This document shows, piece after piece, positions 1 to 12,051 of a stretch of DNA of 64,000 nucleotides. The stretch is from assembly GCF_030253575.1 (NCBI RefSeq), contig NC_080557.1, forward strand, positions 40,872,501 through 40,936,500, written 5' to 3'. The DNA comes from Rhododendron vialii (Eukaryota > Streptophyta > Magnoliopsida > Ericales > Ericaceae). Each line of letters starts with the position of its first letter. Positions within the stretch are counted from its first letter, which is position 1. A program made the translations under genes and the position numbers. The notes under the pieces were generated by a model. It had not been told where the DNA came from and did no database searches. It was given only the letters and a program-made list of their open reading frames with translations.

Positions 1-703
1 TTGAGATCCATTGGTGTTTCCAATGCGTCCCGAAGAGTTTTGTGCGTTGTGTCTCTATGGATGATATACGTATAATTGGATTTCTAGTTTTGTGCAATCC
101 TTTAATTCCCTTGCATTTGTGAGAATGTTGCTCTGTTATGATATCAAGTTATGATGCTACAAGTAATTTTCTCTGGTCTGTTGCCAGAATTCGTCTACTC
201 CTTGAACTGCTGGGGGTGGAACCTGTAGTATCAGACTGCATCCAAGTGATGCCCGTTGGGTTCATTATCAACCATGATTTGCCTTCTCTGCTGCCTGCCT
301 GCGTTTGGATCTTGGATGTTTGATCTGTTGTAGCCTTCTGTTGATTTTTCTTGATTGGATCTTTAACATGGCTAAGTGGAAAGGGGAGTTGGGGGCCGTA
401 GAGGAACTTGGTGTTTGGAGGTATTTTGTAGCATTGAAGCCGAGCTTGGTGTATCTATAGGCTGGGGGTGAAGGCCGAATCACCGACCATCTCATGCTCC
501 ATCCATGGTACGAAACTTATATAGAAACTATAGCGAAATAAAAGGCTGATGTGAACAACGGATGAGGTCATTTGGATTGGGTTGGAATTCTTAAAAGGGT
601 AATTGCTTACTGGAGACTATTGATTCATGACTATTGATACGTGCACCCAAAGCCTTGAGCTCATAATGTAGAGATGTGTGGTACAGCCGGCCACCCCCAC
701 TCA

Positions 704-754
<51 letters not shown>

Positions 755-1859
755 GCGCTTTACGTGACCTCTCGTAAAGATCTCCGAGATGGGAACTTGG
801 GACGGCAGTATAATGAGTTCTTTGTAGTAAAATTTGGAGTGCAAGACCATTAATTTATCAACTGACAAAATATCAATCGTTTCATTTTAGAAAATTTGGA
901 AATTTAAATTCTCCACTGACGAAGTGGATAACTTCACAACGGTTCTCCCAAGGGAAATAAATGACATAGTGAATTTACTACATATTTAATTATCAATTAA
1001 TGCATAAATTGATTATCTAAGTATCCATTTTAACAAGCTTCTTCTGTTAAGGTGCCGTTTATCTATTCAAATATCCAGTCACAAAACACAATCAAATACA
1101 AGGAGGATATCCACCCAAAACTTTGTGATTAACAACCACCTAAGGACGAAGCTTTTAATGGTTTCCTGGTTGGCGGGTGCGGTCACAACTCTTTCTCATT
1201 CTCAAGCTGTGAGTTTGTCGCTGCCTTTTCTGCTTCTTCCAGCACAAATGTTCTAAGAGACTCCACATCCCTAGTCCCTGATTATATCCAGTTTACCGAA
1301 ATCATCATTAGAACGAGGAAATCGTGGAAGTGAGTCATGTATAAGAACTCATAATGGATACTGCCGTCGTTCTTTTTCTTTTTTTTTTGCTTCAAGAAAT
1401 ATAACTACGGAGCAAAAGTACCATTCATTACTCTTAGTTATGCCGTACAAGTAAACCTAGCAATTTTGGTGGCTGAAATTTTGCAACGGAAAATAACTAT
1501 GTCAAAACCCCATTTTCCCAAAAATATACATGGCTAGCATCTAGTTAGTTGAAGAGTAATGCATCTTGTCATCATGCAATCAGTAGTAAAACACCCCTAC
1601 TTCAAAGTATAAAAGAAGCTGAAAACAAACAAAACAATCATAGGATCTCATCAGTTTCAGATGGGTTGTATTGGAACCACGAACTGTTAAGATAAATAAG
1701 TTGCTTGCTTCCTCTCATGTTTTACAGTCTCGTACAAGAAAGACTAGGAAATTAAACAAACAATTAACCATTGAGAGAGAACCAGCATATTCATGAACTC
1801 ATTTTTACGCATTTCGCAGCTTAATGTTTATCTGGATAGGGAAACAGACCTAGTGGTCA
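1..1859. other. No gene recognised (left edge)
   Basis: I see no conserved coding exon here on either strand. The stretch holds a GA microsatellite near 709-749 and otherwise AT-rich sequence with short random open frames. The first few hundred bases could belong to the UTR or last exon of a gene outside the window, but nothing in the translation is recognisable. Confidence 0.5.
709..749. repeat. (GA)20 microsatellite
   Basis: Uninterrupted GA dinucleotide run of about 20 units, followed by GCGCGTGCGC. Such runs are common in plant promoters and UTRs. No gene is seen next to this one. Confidence 0.97.
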
Positions 1860-1867
1860 GTGGCCTA

Positions 1868-2053
1868 CAGTGTTCTAAGAGTCGGCCGCCTAGGCTGACT
1901 AGTTCCCGACTCCTTGCCTAGGTGCCAGGTGGTGGTCCTTAGGCAGTAGACTAGTTAGCACCTAGTCCCTGCGTAGGCTCTAGGCAGCAGACCAGTTGGC
2001 GTCTAGGCACTAGGCACCCCTTCTCTGCCCGACTAGCGCCTTTTAGAACAGTG
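1868..2053. mobile_element. hAT-type MITE with 8-bp target duplication
   Basis: A 186-bp element with imperfect terminal inverted repeats: CAGTGTTCTAAG at the left, and CACTGTTCTAAA when the right end is read in reverse complement. It is flanked by an exact 8-bp direct repeat, GTGGCCTA (1860-1867 and 2054-2061). The 8-bp duplication and CA..TG ends fit the hAT superfamily. The interior is rich in CCTAGGCG-like motifs and has no coding capacity. Confidence 0.88.
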
Positions 2054-2061
2054 GTGGCCTA

Positions 2062-4122
2062 TAGTACATGTTACTTCAAATGCAACAGAATTTGTCATGT
2101 CCTACCAAAATAAAAAGACAGAAAAAATCCAAAAAATAACTAAAATGAGAATGGTAAGGAAGCCTCTCCCGAGTATGCACATTGTGCAGTTACATGTAAA
2201 AGGTTGTGCTGGAGACCAGTTGCTGTTATATCGAAGGATGGCCCTTATGCAAGATCTATTTCTCAAAATCTTGTCACTAGTCAAGACTCACCAAGGGACA
2301 TCCACGGAAGTCCAAGTGCCTTTCCAATGTACAATTTCCTTTGTGTTTTTTACCATGGTACATGTACTGTTCTAAATGCTTGAATAAATGTGACAGACAC
2401 TCCGGATGGGTAAGGATACGAGATGGTGTGTTCAGCATATATCTTGTGATGCCAACTCACCAAAAGTACAAAGGGCACTTCACACTTGGCTTAGCAGGTA
2501 CAAGGGGTATGCAGTTGCCTCTGCCCAGCTTGAGATCCTGTCAATGGAACTCCCCCAACTGGTATATAGGGTTGGATGTCTCACAGGTGGAGCCAATAGG
2601 ATGTCTAGAGCAAATGAAACTTAGGTGTAGAAGGGCAGTAAGGGAGATATTCTTACATACGAAGGTCTGCGTTTGAATTTGATCAAGATGCAAGTCAACC
2701 AAGGAAGAATAGACCCAATAAATTTGATGAATTCTATGTACTAACCACTGAACATATGGCCTTAGATGTCCCACGCATGAGTTAAAGATATTTCTCGTGA
2801 TCCCCATACCGGTAAAGTGCCATTTAGGGGGACCTCTAGACCTGGTCCTATGCAATAACGTCAGGGTTCCATTACAAAGTTCCAACTTCCAAGAGTGCCT
2901 CTGGAAACTGCCCGTGGTATAACACAGATCTGCAAAGAAGGCACCGCTCATAGCTTGACCCCATAAAGTAAACAAGACAAGAGGGAGTTTGGATGGTTCA
3001 CATGTCACCGCACGAAGAACAACACTGTCAGTATTGGGACTGCTATGGCGATGAGGTGGTAGGGCCACGTGGTAAGGTAGACTTGCATACCCAAACCTAC
3101 ATGCTGTTGAAAGGATACTACATAGAATATAAATTATACTACCTGCTTAGGTCCCTTTTGGGTGGTCCCTTGAAATTTGGTGACTCAATGAGCACACATT
3201 AGACTACATAAGCTGCACTTGCCATCATGTTGAGAAGCAACCATGTGTTTTTTAAAACTTCAAACCTTGAACTGTGCAATAGGCTCAAGGACGAAGGGAG
3301 TGGGATGCCAAGGGTGGCCATGGCACCCCTCAACCTTTCAATAACCACCAGAGTACCCTTGAAACTTTGAAAATGTTCACAACATAAATAAAATGGCCCA
3401 ACAACATTCTTTTATCCTTTGTGGTCTCTGAGTAGTCCTCCAAAAATAGCAAATCATTCCACTTGTTCTTATGCTACATAAAAATTTCATTTGCAATTAT
3501 AAAATAATTTTCACAATGTTTTAGGTATGAAAATACCATTGTCTAGATGGTAAGTTCTTATTTTGGCCTCCCTGAAGTCCAATTCCAAGCTTCGTCCCTG
3601 AATAGGCTATAGAATTAACCTTCTCCAACTGTCGATTGAGTCCAATTATAAACTCTCTTTTTTCATCCCCAATTCATAAGGTTTCATAATGTCTAATTAG
3701 TATGGAATGTGTACCAAGCTAGACCTTCCAGGAATATAGATACATGAAAGGATATGGAACCCCAAGATACCTGTTTGGAATGAAGAGGGATTTTGGGGGT
3801 GGGTCCACCGGTAAGTGTCACGTGGTGAGTTTATTCCAGACCCACACACATCATTTACAAGTTTTTCTAAGTTCTGTATTTTGATTTCACTCATGAATCA
3901 CAAAGCCTAACTGTCCCAACTGACGTTGCAAATGAAACACTCATTTATTCTCGTAACATTACAAGTATATTAGGAGAATATGGCAAAATAACATGTTAAA
4001 ACAAGAGCATTTGAAATCTTACACTTAGCGCTTCAGAACTAGATGATTTTTCACAGAACTTGAAGTGATCTAAAGGTGTTTAAATAACTGTAAGCAGAGT
4101 TTCTTTTGAAATTTAAATGTAC
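2062..4122. other. No gene recognised; 3' flank of the PDIL5-1-like gene
   Basis: Open frames of 60-175 codons occur, including a minus frame at 2541-3068, but they show no recognisable domain and no splice-coherent partners. The missing last exon of the minus-strand PDIL5-1-like gene would be expected here. I searched by eye for its Lys/Glu-rich C-terminus and did not find a convincing match. Confidence 0.45.
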
Positions 4123-5730
4123 CTTGGTATTTTGCAACTTCCTCTCCATTATAAAAGAGCTTGAATGTAGGATATGAATGGATATCAACTTTGGAGCACA
4201 GAGGTTTACTCGTTCCACAATCAACTTGTCCAACCTCTATCTCATCCTCGCGTTCCATTTCTTTCCCCAGGTCTTCCCACAATGACCCCAAATTCTTACT
4301 GGAAACTCAATTTTAATCAACAATAAGACCAAAAAATTCTTTAAAACAACTACAGAGAATGGGATGGACAAAGGTGGAATATTACCAGTGCTTACACCAA
4401 GGAACACAAAATCGCACAAACCACGCAGTATCTTTCTCCTTCACCTAAATGAAACAAAAACAAAAGCAAACAATGTTTAACATGGTTTTCTCTCTTACGA
4501 TAGCAATTTAATGAAAATGAACTTTTTAAGGAAAATAACTAAGAAAGAAAGAAGGCTGAGTAACAAGAAGTTGTGCTAAACCTTTACTTTAATTGACGCT
4601 ATCACATAAAATTGACTTTAAGTATCACATGCGATCAAGAAGTTTACATAGTATCAGAAATTTGTATCCAAACCATGAAGAACTTTATCATCAAACTACA
4701 TGGCTCCAGGAGAGGGTCATGGGCATGTGAGTTTGAAATACAACACACCTGTGCAAGAATCCAAATAGACTTTTGACATTGTAACACATTATGAAGCCAG
4801 AAGTCTGGCCCTATGGGATACAATCATGGAGTACAATTTATGTTTGCATAGCAGTGCTTATGTATGTAACAAGAATTGCGGTTACATATCACAACCACCT
4901 GCACACTACCAGCAGTTCTGCAACCACAATTTGTCAAGACCCTAGCAAATTAAGTATTGGAACGCACTCCGAAATATTAGACACTAACGTTCCACAATAG
5001 AGATCTAAAGCGATCTCGATATTTTTACAACTCATTTCCTTAACATTTGCCCCATAGGAGTAAAAAATCAAATATAACCAACCAACATATAGAGCATTCA
5101 TAAGATTCATAAGATAAATGTCAAAGAGAACTTGTCATATGTTTCTAGAAATATTTTGTACAGAAAAAATTCCAAACATACCATTCTACTTTTGGAATAC
5201 TTCAATATAGTAAATATTTTCTTAAACTTTCTTATATCGTAATCTATAAAAATCCACCCGGCTGTCACACCGTACCGCAACTTAGAAGATTAGCTTATCA
5301 AGTTCCCGTTCTTCGAACCGAAATAGGTGAAACGATACGCGTTACAGGTAACATACTTCGGAAAATAAATAAAAAAGCTTAACACAACATACCCAGATAC
5401 ATATTGATACCCAAGAACCAGAAAGAATGTTTTTAAAGATTGTCTGTGATCTATGACATACTTGCATAATTCATCTTCATTAACTAACACGAAAAGAGCC
5501 AACAAAAGTTAAACACAACAACGGGGTAGTCCACAGACACAAGTGCTAATGAGAACAGAAGAAACCCTAATTAAGATCAAGAAAGAGAAGTTTGGAAGGA
5601 AGTGATTCACCTTGTCATTGAAAGTTTCTTCTGTTAGGGTTATCACCTCAGCTTCGGCGACTAATAGATTGAAAACAACAAGAAGGAAGAATGATAGTAG
5701 AATCAGAGAACGGTGGAAGTAGAGCTTCAT
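4123..5730 (-). CDS. PDIL5-1: PDIL5-1-like protein disulfide isomerase (3' exon not found)
   Basis: Small single-thioredoxin-domain disulfide isomerase of the ER. Exons on the minus strand: 5730-5611, 4444-4386 and 4298-4123, phases 0, 2 and 1, all with GT-AG borders. Exon 1 starts at MKLYFHR, gives a hydrophobic signal peptide (about residues 8-26) and continues AEVITLTEETFNDK. Exon 2 gives VKEKDTAWFVRFCVPWCKH. The split codon with exon 3 restores the redox motif CKHC (CxxC). Exon 3 carries NLGSLWEDLGKEM, VDCGTSKPLCSKVDIHSYPTF (cis-Pro region) and LFYNGEEVAKYQ. The Arabidopsis homologue is about 146 residues, so some 28 are missing. Reading on past 4123 meets a stop near 4070. The last exon either lies further left in a form I cannot see, or is lost. 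A CT-rich 5' leader (5747-5774) precedes the start. Confidence 0.85.
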
Positions 5731-5743
5731 CGCAGCTCCAATG

Positions 5744-5746
<3 letters not shown>

Positions 5747-5774
<28 letters not shown>
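5747..5774. repeat. (TC)n microsatellite in the PDIL5-1 5' leader
   Basis: About 14 TC units, ending 16 bp from the PDIL5-1-like start codon on the upstream side. On the transcribed strand it reads as GA repeats, a common feature of plant 5' UTRs. Confidence 0.95.
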
Positions 5775-5942
5775 CAATTTGGGAAACTCGTCGGTTTTTG
5801 CTAGTAGCACACTAGCAGGCTCCCGGCGGCGGCTAGATCCGTCACTAACGGGCCATCACAAATTTAAACTGGACCAACAAGCCCACTCAAAGTCACGTAA
5901 ACATGGGCCTATATGGAACTCATTCGGACCATATGGGAAAAA

Positions 5943-6090
5943 AAAATTATGGGATAATGACGGCTAGGACATATTTTGATAATTAATACCCGTCAATGAC
6001 AAGCTAAGAACAATTATTAATATTGAAAATGTCATTGGCGGGTATTAATTATCAAAACCGGTCCTTGGCCATCATTTTCCCAAAAATTAT
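5943..6090. repeat. Short foldback element upstream of PDIL5-1
   Basis: Two arms of about 58 bp (5943-6000 and 6031-6090) are imperfect reverse complements around a 30-bp loop. The inner part is TTTTGATAATTAATACCCG in both orientations, and the outer part pairs GACGGCTAGGAC with GTCCTTGGCCATC. It lies 210-360 bp upstream of the start codon. This is most simply a small MITE or foldback element. I did not find a clear target-site duplication. Confidence 0.75.
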
Positions 6091-7845
6091 TTCATAGACG
6101 AGCATACCTATTGTGATTACCATCCTTAGTCACGTAATCCTTCAAAATAGCCTTCGCTTTGCTCTCAATCCTCGCAATACGCTCGTGCTCTTAATTCTCG
6201 AAACTCAGGAGTTTTGTTAGATGTTTGATAAGTTTTTGAAAGACACCTTCACGCTCGCGCATTATGTGATTTAGTTACTATCCTGCCTCATACTTTTTGT
6301 CCTTTTTAATTTTATTAGTAATACTTTCCAAACTGAAAAATCAAATGTATCCATTCATAATTTATACTCTTTTTGTGTACCAATTTAAGATCTCGATTAG
6401 TTCTTTAAACTGGTGGGAAAATATTTTGAATTGAAAATTATTTTTTAATTCAAAAAGTAACATTATTTTTTGAAAATAACAAATAATACATCGTCTAAGA
6501 TTAGTCTGGCCTCTTCTTGATTACCAAAACATTCATAGACGTATATATTTAATTAGTTATGTGCGACGCAATATTAATTGCAACTTCCACCAAGGAAAGT
6601 AAAATTACTTGAATTGAGGAGTAGACAAGCTATTTTCATAGTTCATTTACAAATTAGACCATAAACATTGATATAAAAAAGCACAGTTAAATAAATGCTC
6701 ATGTCCCACTTGGCTTTGCCTGTGGCTGGGCAAACCATGAGGTCTATCTTTTGTAGGGTGAAATTCATTTTTCTTTTCATAACTCAGATGTTCCGATCGG
6801 CTTATGCACACGTAATACTCAATTCACGTAATTTCATCATATAGCCTTTACAAGTTGGGAAAACTAAAAAAGAACTGATACTCTTGCAAAATGCAATAAA
6901 AAATGGATGATGATATGGTGTTTCCAGTCATTTTGGAGACACTGTAATTTTTGGTATAACCTCACCATTACAAGCATAACCAAGACCAGTGATATGTATA
7001 ACCAAGGTCTTACAAAGGCATAACCCCCAAAATCCCCAATTACGGTGTCCCCAAATGGTGGTGGACACCGTAGCATTTCCCATAAATAAAAAATATATGA
7101 GTAGTACATTCAAGAGAAATAATTTAATTGACTCCAGATTCAATTATTTTGTAATAACTCAGGTATCCAGACCAATTCACTCACACTTCGTAGTAAATTA
7201 TGGAGGACAAATTCCACCACCTACTTGCAAGGGTCCCAATTAAAACTGGAGAAAGCTCTATATAAACTGACTTCAATCATCAAACTATTTCTTTGTAGTG
7301 TTTGAGTTTTTGACACAAACACCTATGAGCCCCATGCTTGGTTGGTTGCCATATATGTTGTGGAAGAGTTTCCAACAATCATATTTATAGGAAATCTTTC
7401 TCATTCCAAGAATGCCAACACCAATTAGTTCATTGTACACGCTGCCAAAATTATCCCAAGAAGCAAGCAATGGAGTTGAGAAGAAATACAAAAAGGCAAA
7501 TTACCAACTTGGATTTTGTTGGAGATGTGCTAATGTGCTACAACAAACGAGTGCTAAAATTACCGTATATTTAGTGTAAACTTCATTACGCATATGCGAC
7601 AGTTAGTTGAATGAGACGTACTAAGTAGTCCCATATATATCACGAGGTTGGATGCAAACAAAATAGCTTACTAATTGCTGTACCTTGTCAAAAAGATGAT
7701 GTGGTGTGAAAATTATATTTTTTGATATTAAAACTATTTTGAAGACATGGTTAATGACTTAATGTCGCTAAAATCAATGCATACTATAAGCAAATGTGTT
7801 TTTTCTTCAAAAACTTCCAAACCTTCAATCCCGATTTTCTTCAAT

Positions 7846-7897
<52 letters not shown>

Positions 7898-8360
7898 GGG
7901 TGTTGAATACGGAGGCAAAATTATTCCATGACCCTGCAGGAGTTCCATCACGTGCTATTTCAAATTCATTGTTCACCACACATGTCTTTCAGTGCATAGA
8001 GTGAGACAATGTTAGCGCGTGTGCATCGATCATGGGACAACAAAAAAAGTAATAATTAAACTATTTTTTTTATCATTCTAGCGTTGTACCCGTTTGATCC
8101 ATATACTGGGAAAAAAAACCAATGTGATTTTTTTATCTCATGCATTGAACGGAACGATAGTTTGTAAAACAAGAAAGTTCCAAGACAGGGAAGAAATGCA
8201 GAACGACATCTTATTCCGTTATTAATAACTCTCCTCAAGGGCATTGAACAAAACAAAGCCGAATCCAAGTCCAAAAATTTGAAAGCACAAAAAATGCTTT
8301 CCAAAAAAACCTCCTACCTTATTGCTCAAAAAACCAAGTCCTACCACCTAGTGAATTCCA
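6091..8360. other. Intergenic, no gene recognised
   Basis: AT-rich sequence between the PDIL5-1-like gene and storage-protein copy A. It holds a GA microsatellite (7849-7895) and, near 7150-7270, one member of a dispersed repeat that recurs near 22960-23080. The last 230 bp before 8360 match the 3' flanks of copies B and C and belong to the tandem duplication unit. Confidence 0.6.
7849..7895. repeat. (GA)23 microsatellite
   Basis: Pure GA run of 47 bases. Open frames across it translate as Arg-Glu or Ser-Leu repeats and are not genes. Confidence 0.97.
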
Positions 8361-10457
8361 TCAAAAGCCCTTAACCATCTCATCACCAAAGCTCCTAATC
8401 ACCTCAGGAATCCTCTCGTTCTTCACTTTCTCCGCTGAGGCAGATCCCGAGGGCAGAATGGTAGATTCACTCTGAGCGTTAACGATTCTCTCGAGCCTCT
8501 CCTCGCTCACCCCGAAGGCAGCTGCGAAAGCGGGACCCCTCATGCTTTGTAGGACAGAGTTAGAACCCACCAGGAACTGAGGCCGGTTCCTGCGGGCTGA
8601 GGTGGTGAACCCGAAGAACTCGAATGGGCCGGAGTGAGACGCGATTTGGCAGAATGGGAAGTACCGGGGGATCCAAAACACGTCGCCTTCGTTCACTTTA
8701 GCATTCATGGCTAAGGTTCCGTTGGGAAACACTATTTGGATTCTGCCACTTCCTCTCAAAACGATGCCGTACTCTGTGGCGGTTGGATTGAGATGTGGTG
8801 CCATCATTGATCCCTATATATTGTAAAAACAAGAAATAGTTAGCTAATTTTGATGATAAAAATGCAGTAATTAATTATCTTCCAATTAAAATAAAATACT
8901 CGCCTAAATATTAATATCAAAACACATAACAACCATTGTAACTTTTTCCTTAGTTTTACATAAGAGCGTGGAAGTGAGTAACATTACCGCAGTGAGATTG
9001 ACAAGATAAATGCCAACACCGGATCGCCGGAGGGGCGAATAAGCGGACTGATCAACGGCAACGCTCGACCCATAGTCGTTTTCAAAGTCGGGCTTCCTGT
9101 CGAAGAGGTTGTATGAGTCTGGCCTACTGCTTCTCTCTTCATCTTTTCCACTCACTTGGTTTCCAAAAACAGAGTTCAAAAGCTTCCACATAATGGGTTC
9201 TTCATCTTGCTCGGTTGCTTCTTCGTGGACTTGCGCCATTCTCTTCAAGCATTGCACTCTTTCATAATGCTTCATTTCCAAGAATTGGGTCCAAACTCTT
9301 GATTGGTGCGAGTTCGACAATGATATGATGGGGCCAGATTTTTGCCGGGTCAAGATCTGTCTCACTTGTGATTCTGAGACCTGCAAAAGCAATCGATTAG
9401 AGTTCTTTTTTCTTTCTTTCTTTCTTTTTTTTTTCTGGTCCCCGTATTGGAATTATAAGTTTTCATCTATAGATTGCATACGTTAAGTGCGGTCGAAAGA
9501 GTTGAGCTTTCGAAACCAGCAAGTACAGATGTTGGATTCGAGCCTCCACCAATGAAGAAAGACTGTAGAAACATAAAAAAAAGAGCAAACAATTTAGCAA
9601 ATTTTGTAGAAAACACACAACATGCTGTACTAGGTAATGTTATAAGCAACTGTTACTTTTCTTTTTTTCCAAACCAATTCAAGGGTTAATGTACCTGGAA
9701 GGTGCCCCATCCAATGCTGTCAGATTTTTCAATGCTACAAATAACATGAAGTTGTTGGCCATCGGCAGTGTTAACCAAATAGAATGTAGAACCGGCTGAA
9801 ATTCTATACAGATCTCCGCAATTCAATCTCTTCTCAATCAGCTCATCCCTGTAGATTGATCCAACCCTTGCTTCGCCTGCCAACAACCTCATATAATATA
9901 TCAATATCAAAAGCAACAAAAACATTCCAAAAACATTGTTCAATGATATTTTAGCCATATGGCTTCTTTATGCTGTAACATTCTTGTTAGTTCATTATCC
10001 TCATTTTAGCGTAGATCATACGATTTCGAAAAACAAAACTCTCTCCACTTTAGTCCCCATCACAGAGGTATGCGTACCCAAAATGATTTGCTCTCAACAG
10101 TCAAACATAACAGGTCGAGTATTAACTAGATAGGGATGAAAAGTTACCTCTGCGGATAAAGAGGATGAGGTCGGAGTCGAGGTACTGAGGGATGAAGAGG
10201 GAATTGGGCTCCATTGTTACGAACCCAACATGAATATTTGGCCAGTCCGAAATCCACCCGTGAGTGCTCCTCACCACTTTCATTTCCCCTGCTTCAGTCC
10301 TCACAACCCGCTTCATGTCCCGCAACAGGAACATCCTCTCCCTCCCTCTCCTCTCTCCTCCTTCACCGCCCTCGTGATGATTGTAACCCTTCACCATTGC
10401 CACTGCACAGCACAGGGCTAACACCAGCAGCAACAAAGCACTTGCGATTCTCCCCAT
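8361..10457 (-). CDS. Vicilin-like seed storage protein, copy A (two-cupin 7S globulin)
   Basis: Predicted 472-residue secreted bicupin of the vicilin-like At2g28490 type, a seed storage protein of the vacuole and secretory route. Minus-strand exons: 10457-10148, 9876-9695, 9562-9482, 9380-8988 and 8813-8361. All have GT-AG borders, and the total is 1419 nt in frame. The start codon opens a signal peptide (MGRIASALLLLVLALCCAVA). The N-terminal cupin spans exons 1-3 (IHVGFVTMEPNSLFIPQYLD, CGDLYRISAGSTFYLVNT, SFFIGGG). Exon 4 is the charged linker (DSYNLFDRKPDFENDYGSS). The C-terminal cupin follows (MMAPHLNPTATEYGIVLRGSG, GDVFWIPRYFPFCQIAS, FGFTTSARRNRPQFLVGSNS). A TATA box lies near 10565-10575. 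One extra T just before the stop appears to truncate the last four residues relative to copy B. Confidence 0.93.
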
Positions 10458-10564
10458 CTCTGTCTCTGTCTCTCTCTCTAGCTTTCTCTCACTACTATTC
10501 TTCTTTTTGTTGAGTGATTGCTGCTAGAATTCAGTTTGTGTGATGATGGTAGGAGAAGTGGGAG

Positions 10565-10575
10565 GTTTATATAGG
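10565..10575 (-). promoter_or_regulatory. TATA box of storage-protein copy A
   Basis: CCTATATAAAC on the minus strand, about 110 bp before the start codon. The same box occurs at the same distance upstream of copies B (about 15667-15675) and C (about 21468-21479). Confidence 0.8.
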
Positions 10576-10606
10576 GATAAAAGGGGAGAGATTTGAGGGT
10601 AGTTAG

Positions 10607-10625
10607 CGATACGTGTTATTCATCC
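10607..10625 (-). promoter_or_regulatory. Conserved ACGT-core element of copy A promoter
   Basis: The motif GATACGTGTTATTCATCC (plus strand) lies about 35-40 bp upstream of the TATA box. It recurs as GATACGTGTTATTCATCC near 15708 and GATACGTGTTGGTCATCC near 21513. The ACGTGT core resembles ABA-response and bZIP sites of seed promoters. That role is inferred from the core and its conservation in three copies. Confidence 0.6.
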
Positions 10626-11242
10626 AGTTTTTGTCTGGAGATTTGGGTGGCATATTGGAAAGCATATACGCCGTTGAGATTGGGTGAGAAATAACCGGTC
10701 ATCTCTAATTGCTAATTTCAACATGACAACATTTAATCCATTTAGGACATGGTTCCTTCCATCCCCAATAAATAAGTATAAAAAGCCGACGTAAATTCTT
10801 TTTTTGTTTTAAAAAAAAGCACAAATAGCATGGTATGTTAGACACAAAATAAAATGAAATAAAAAAAAAAAAATCTTGATTGAGAAAGAGGAAGAAAAAA
10901 GGAAGGCAAGAAGCAACACAAAGCAATCATCCCCGACTTGGCTATGGTCCAGATCCTTTTACTCCGCCTTCAGAACCTTCGAGCAACAACGCAAAAGAAG
11001 CTGGGATCCACAGAAAGTCAAGTCATGAGCAAGGCCAAGGGAATTGTCTTGTCTAGGGATATAAGAAAGAGTGACCCAATTGTGCCAGGATGGAATTTAA
11101 TTTCGAGGAAAATTAGGAGAAATAATTTATTTTCGACCAAAATTACCCCATTGTGACATTGTATACATTGTTTTATTTTCTGTACAGAGCAAAGTATAAG
11201 ATGACTTAATTTATTTATGTGTTGATAACTAAAACAATCTTA
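10626..11242. other. Upstream flank of copy A
   Basis: To about 10760 this matches the flanks upstream of copies B and C (CATATTGGAAAGCATAT in all three), so it is part of the duplicated unit. Beyond that I see no feature. The 72-codon plus frame at 10938-11156 has no recognisable homology. Confidence 0.6.
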
Positions 11243-11388
11243 GGCTCCATTTGTTTCGATGTAATGTCTTACAATATAAAATGTTTTTTGTGTAAAATAT
11301 TTTTTTTAAAAAACAAACTTTAAACTTTTATTTTTCAATGTTTGGTTGACACATTAATTTTTTTTCTTCTAGAAATCAATAAAATAGT

Positions 11389-11442
<54 letters not shown>

Positions 11443-11647
11443 GAACATGGGTCGGGACTGATGATCGAGCAAACTGAACAGTGAGAATTGCAGTAAATGG
11501 CAGAGAGTTCATTTCGAAAAATAATTTACAGAAGACTTAAGGGTAAGTCATTTTTATCAAATTAATGAAAAATATTTTTCTTATTTTTTATACAACCAAA
11601 TACAGGAAAATAGGTAAAAAAAAAATTACGTCCAAATAAACATAGCC
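11243..11647. mobile_element. Harbinger/Tourist-like MITE with TTA duplication
   Basis: The left end GGCTCCATTTGTTTCG and the right end (reverse complement GGCTATGTTTATTTGGACG) form imperfect inverted repeats. Both are flanked by TTA (11240-11242 and 11648-11650), the usual 3-bp target of PIF/Harbinger elements. The interior is AT-rich and contains a 25-unit AG microsatellite (11391-11440). There is no coding capacity. Confidence 0.8.
11391..11440. repeat. (AG)25 microsatellite inside the MITE
   Basis: Fifty bases of perfect AG repeat within the 11243-11647 element. Confidence 0.97.
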
Positions 11648-11784
11648 TTAGGGAAATATTAATTGACAGCAAATTTCACAGAGCAAAGTAAATTTATTTG
11701 TGTTCAAGACCACACAATGACAAAGCATTTGCAAAGTTCAAGTTACTGAAAATATATAACACGGTAATAAATACTAGTAATATA

Positions 11785-12031
11785 CTCCCTCCGTCCCAAT
11801 TTGCTTGTTCAATTGTCGAAATACGTGTCTTTCAAAAATATATTTATATGTTACATTTTATAATATTTTTTTTGTTGAAGATTTTGTATAATAAAACTAA
11901 TTGAGATCTATCAAACAAGATCCATATTGCATATTAAAAACATTACGAATTGAAAATTATAGCCAATTTTTTGAGAGGTCAAACGCTCTCAAAAAGTCAA
12001 AAATGGGTCAAACAAACCGGGACGAAGGGAG
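11785..12031. mobile_element. Stowaway-like MITE
   Basis: The left terminus CTCCCTCCGTCCC and the right terminus in reverse complement, CTCCCTTCGTCCC, match the well-known Stowaway terminal repeat. A TA dinucleotide flanks both sides (11783-11784, 12032-12033). The 247-bp interior is AT-rich and non-coding. Confidence 0.88.
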
Positions 12032-12051
12032 TACTAAACAGTAAAGATTGA

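Noticed and set aside
2541-3068. 175-codon minus open frame
   Set aside because: No signal peptide, domain or compositional bias typical of genes, and no homologous pattern recognised. Its length is plausible by chance.
7734-8004. Frames with Arg-Glu or Ser-Leu repeats
   Set aside because: Direct translation of the (GA)23 microsatellite.
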